From an uncultured Bryobacteraceae bacterium (GTDB lineage Bacteria; Acidobacteriota; Terriglobia; Bryobacterales; Bryobacteraceae): DNA of 64,000 bases. Shown here one piece after another: positions 62,971 through 64,000 of this stretch. Each line of letters opens with the position of its first letter. Position 1 is the first letter of the stretch. The stretch spans positions 42,481-106,480 of the forward strand of contig CALJAM010000014.1 of NCBI GenBank assembly GCA_938027685.1, written 5' to 3'. The notes under the pieces were generated by a model that was not told the DNA's origin, made no database searches, and was given only the letters and a program-made list of their open reading frames with translations. A program made the translations under genes and the position numbers.

Positions 62971-64000
62971 CCTTTGTTCAACATCCTCCTAATCTTGACG
63001 TCGACGCCACCGGGATCGGCTGGAACAGCTACCGCGCCGCGCCTTATGCGCTGCCCGAGCGCCTGCACCCAACCCTGTGGACAGGGCAAACCGCCGTGAA
63101 TTTCCTGCGCAGTTACAGCCGGCCCGAACCTTTCTTTCTGAAAGTCTCCTTCGCGCGCCCTCACAGCCCTTATGATCCGCCGCAGCGGTTCTGGCGACTC
63201 TATGAGGACGCTGCGCTGCCCCCGGCAGTCGTGGGAGACTGGGCGCAAGGCTACGCCCCGCGCAGCTCGGACCGCGACGAGCTCTGGCACGGCGATCTGG
63301 GGGCTGTGCAGGTGCGGCAGTCGCGCCAGGGTTACTACGGTTCGGTGACCTTCGTGGACGAGCCAATGGGGCGCATTCTAGAGGCGCTGCAGGAGCGCGG
63401 GTGGCTCGAGCAGACCCTGATCGTCTTCACCGCGGATCACGGGGACATGACGGGCGACCATCATCTGTGGCGCAAGTCATATGCGTACCAGGCTTCGGCA
63501 CGCATCCCGATGCTGGTGCGCTGGCCGCAGGGCCTGGTGAGTGCGCCGCGGGGACAGGTCTTGCGCCAACCGGTCGAACTGCGAGACCTTCTACCCACCT
63601 TGCTCGACGCCGCCGGTGCGCCGCTGCCGGAAGGCCTGGACGGCCGGAGCCTGCTCGAGCTCCTGCGCGGCCGAACCGAGGCCTGGCGCGCGTGGATCGA
63701 TCTGGAACACGACGTCTGCTACAGCCCCGAAAATCACTGGAACGCGCTCACCGATGGTCGTTGGAAATACATCTTCCATGCGCGCGACGGGCGAGAGCAA
63801 TTCTTCCGCCTGGAGACCGACCCCGGCGAGCTCCGAGATCTGGCCGGCGACCCTGCGCACCAGGGCGCACTGCGCACCTGGCGCCGACGGCTCGTCCAGC
63901 ATCTGGCCGAGCGCGGCGAGCGCTTCGTGAGCAACGGACGGCCAGCCCTGCGGCCCGAATCCTACCTGTACTCGCCCAATTACCCTGGCACGCCGCGCGG
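62971..64000 (+). pseudogene. Sulfatase lacking its N-terminal catalytic half, truncated at window edge
   Basis: An open frame running to the right edge encodes the C-terminal part of an alkaline-phosphatase-fold sulfatase. It includes DATGIGWNSYRAAPYALPE, SFARPHSPYDPP, the metal-site motif FTADHGDMTGDHHLWRKS, and RIPMLVRWP. The N-terminal third, which should hold the formylglycine motif C/S-x-P-x-R, is absent; decayed transposase sequence lies there instead. Just before the readable part a different frame spells NILLILT, which resembles the usual sulfatase N-terminus (PNILLILTD), hinting at an internal deletion. No start codon with a signal peptide is visible. Confidence 0.75.

Overview
The window reads as a GC-rich chromosomal segment of an acidobacterium, most likely order Bryobacterales (Solibacter/Bryobacter relatives). 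The best pointer is the long secreted protein at 9211-12462, whose C-terminus has the repeat pattern of the Solibacter C-terminal domain (TIGR03437). Supporting signs are several enzymes with twin-arginine leaders, a DUF4091-type gene, a sulfatase, a BNR-type exported protein and a MoxR/DUF58/VWA operon. This is an assignment from family knowledge, not a search result.

Layout. 0-6.3 kb: a minus-strand glycine-cleavage operon (gcvT-gcvH-gcvPA-gcvPB) ending in a polytopic GT39-like protein. 6.7-9.0 kb: a small unknown gene and ribosomal protein S1. 9.2-12.5 kb: a subtilase-fold protein that has lost all three catalytic residues. 12.5-27.2 kb: mixed single genes, namely DinB-like, REC/HD-GYP, a frameshifted ARPP-1 gene, an exported DegT aminotransferase, a family-5 uracil-DNA glycosylase, a processive GT2, a DASS transporter divergent from an enolase-superfamily enzyme, an unknown fibre-like exported protein, two tandem TenA genes and a PIG-L deacetylase.

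27.4-42.2 kb is the most striking part. It is a minus-strand flagellin island: fliW-csrA, two TPR-GT9-like glycosyltransferases and two TPR-GT41 (OGT/SPINDLY-like) glycosyltransferases in one overlapping run; then a formyltransferase, a DegT sugar aminotransferase and a GT4; then flagellin, FliD and a small protein in the FliT position. Each of the three transcription units is preceded by a sigma-28-like -10 element (GCCGATAA or GCCGATAG). The flagellin leader carries a hairpin with GGA in its loop and a second GGA in the Shine-Dalgarno, the expected layout of CsrA control. Together these suggest one late-flagellar regulon in which flagellin is counted (FliW-CsrA) and O-glycosylated, perhaps with an N-formyl amino sugar.

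42.3-45.8 kb: lutABC lactate oxidation genes translationally coupled to an outer-membrane barrel gene. 45.9-52.8 kb: a membrane protein, MoxR, DUF58 and two large VWA membrane proteins. 52.9-58.7 kb: a DUF4091 gene broken by about four frameshifts, then a SelA-like PLP enzyme, a BNR_4-type protein and a Tat-leader propeller-like protein. 58.7-64 kb: tRNA-Arg(TCG), about 1.5 kb without a credible gene, one small exported protein, decayed IS5-type transposase remnants, and a sulfatase lacking its catalytic N-terminal half that runs off the window end.
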